From NCBI GenBank assembly GCA_964558235.1, contig CAZLCK010000003.1, forward strand, positions 1 through 58,340: a stretch of DNA of 58,340 bases, written 5' to 3'. This document shows positions 58,156 to 58,340 of this stretch, one piece after another; the first letter of the stretch is position 1; every line of letters starts with the position of its first letter. A model generated the notes under the pieces. It was given only the letters and a program-made list of their open reading frames with translations, made no database searches and had not been told where the DNA came from. Origin of the DNA: CAZLCK01 sp964558235. Its GTDB lineage: Bacteria; Actinomycetota; Coriobacteriia; Coriobacteriales; CADBOM01. The position numbers were made by a program, and so were the translations under genes.

Positions 58156-58340
58156 GCGCCTGCTTTTTGCAAAGGTATGCGGTTTGGGTAACCTTAAAAC
58201 CTTAAAAGCTTAAAACAGTAGAAAGCGGAATCTCCTTCATTGCGGTTTTAGCTTGCATTAGCGAAAGAGGGGTTTAGCTAGCTTGGATTACTTGAAAAAA
58301 CGTTTAAAATAATACTTTGTAATAACCAAATCTTTATCTA
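58156..58340. other. Downstream spacer at the window end
   Basis: This final 185 bp has no gene I can support. It contains the repetitive ACCTTAAAACCTTAAAAGC stretch near 58190 and AT-rich sequence at the edge, which may belong to the promoter of the next gene. Confidence 0.5.

Overview
The window reads as a low-GC (roughly 40% by eye) actinobacterial chromosome segment, most likely from an anaerobic Coriobacteriia-type organism. The grounds are inference from gene content: a division and cell-wall (dcw) cluster with SepF and DivIVA but no FtsA, a XerD/DUF3866 pair, a standalone mraZ, frequent TTG/GTG starts, and tRNAs with encoded CCA. No 16S rRNA gene is present, so the genus cannot be fixed. 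Four runs of exactly 100 N (3989-4088, 9331-9430, 42489-42588, 48923-49022) are scaffold gaps of unknown true length; three of them interrupt genes.

Layout. 1-302: tail of a GNAT acetyltransferase. 372-3973: a lipid-carrier block, murJ plus a GT2 glycosyltransferase facing away from a MraY-like phosphotransferase. 4170-5681: tcdA-tatD. 6006-7771: amtB-glnK ammonium module. 8004-10209: minus-strand genes for a SpoVA-like membrane protein, a His-rich protein broken by a gap, and a short CobW-type GTPase. 10468-14288: pyrG converging on xerD and a DUF3866 gene. 14678-37669: the dcw cluster, opening with four MraZ boxes: mraZ, rsmH, ftsL, ftsI, murE, murF, mraY, murD, ftsW, murG, murC, murB, ftsQ, nnrD, ftsZ, pgeF, yggS, sepF, proC, yggT, divIVA. 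37910-40016: rmuC, RNase P RNA (minus strand), tRNA-Gln and tRNA-Glu. 40205-45655: an iron-complex/cobalamin-type ABC importer with a tandem-methyltransferase protein, then an unknown membrane protein. 45786-50356: a minus-strand operon of glutamate-cysteine ligase, an ATP-grasp ligase and gltX. 50524-58155: metK, priA, def, fmt, rsmB, glpX.

How the genes work together. The dcw genes make lipid II (MurC-F, MraY, MurG), flip and polymerise it (MurJ, FtsW, FtsI) and place the septum (FtsZ, SepF, FtsQ, FtsL, DivIVA). MurE carries the DNPR motif of meso-diaminopimelate ligases. Several cluster proteins (FtsQ, SepF, MurD, MurB, PgeF) carry acidic or Ser/Asp-rich insertions that are unusual for their families. 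The three modules most worth study as possibly undescribed systems are the split CobW/His-rich metal pair, the ABC importer with a double methyltransferase, and the glutamate-cysteine ligase/ATP-grasp/gltX operon.

Non-coding structure. Intergenic spaces repeatedly hold short tandem duplications (periods 9-36 bp). One of them, a perfect 15-bp duplication, lies inside the RNase P RNA gene, and one repeat family sits directly behind two different rho-independent terminators.
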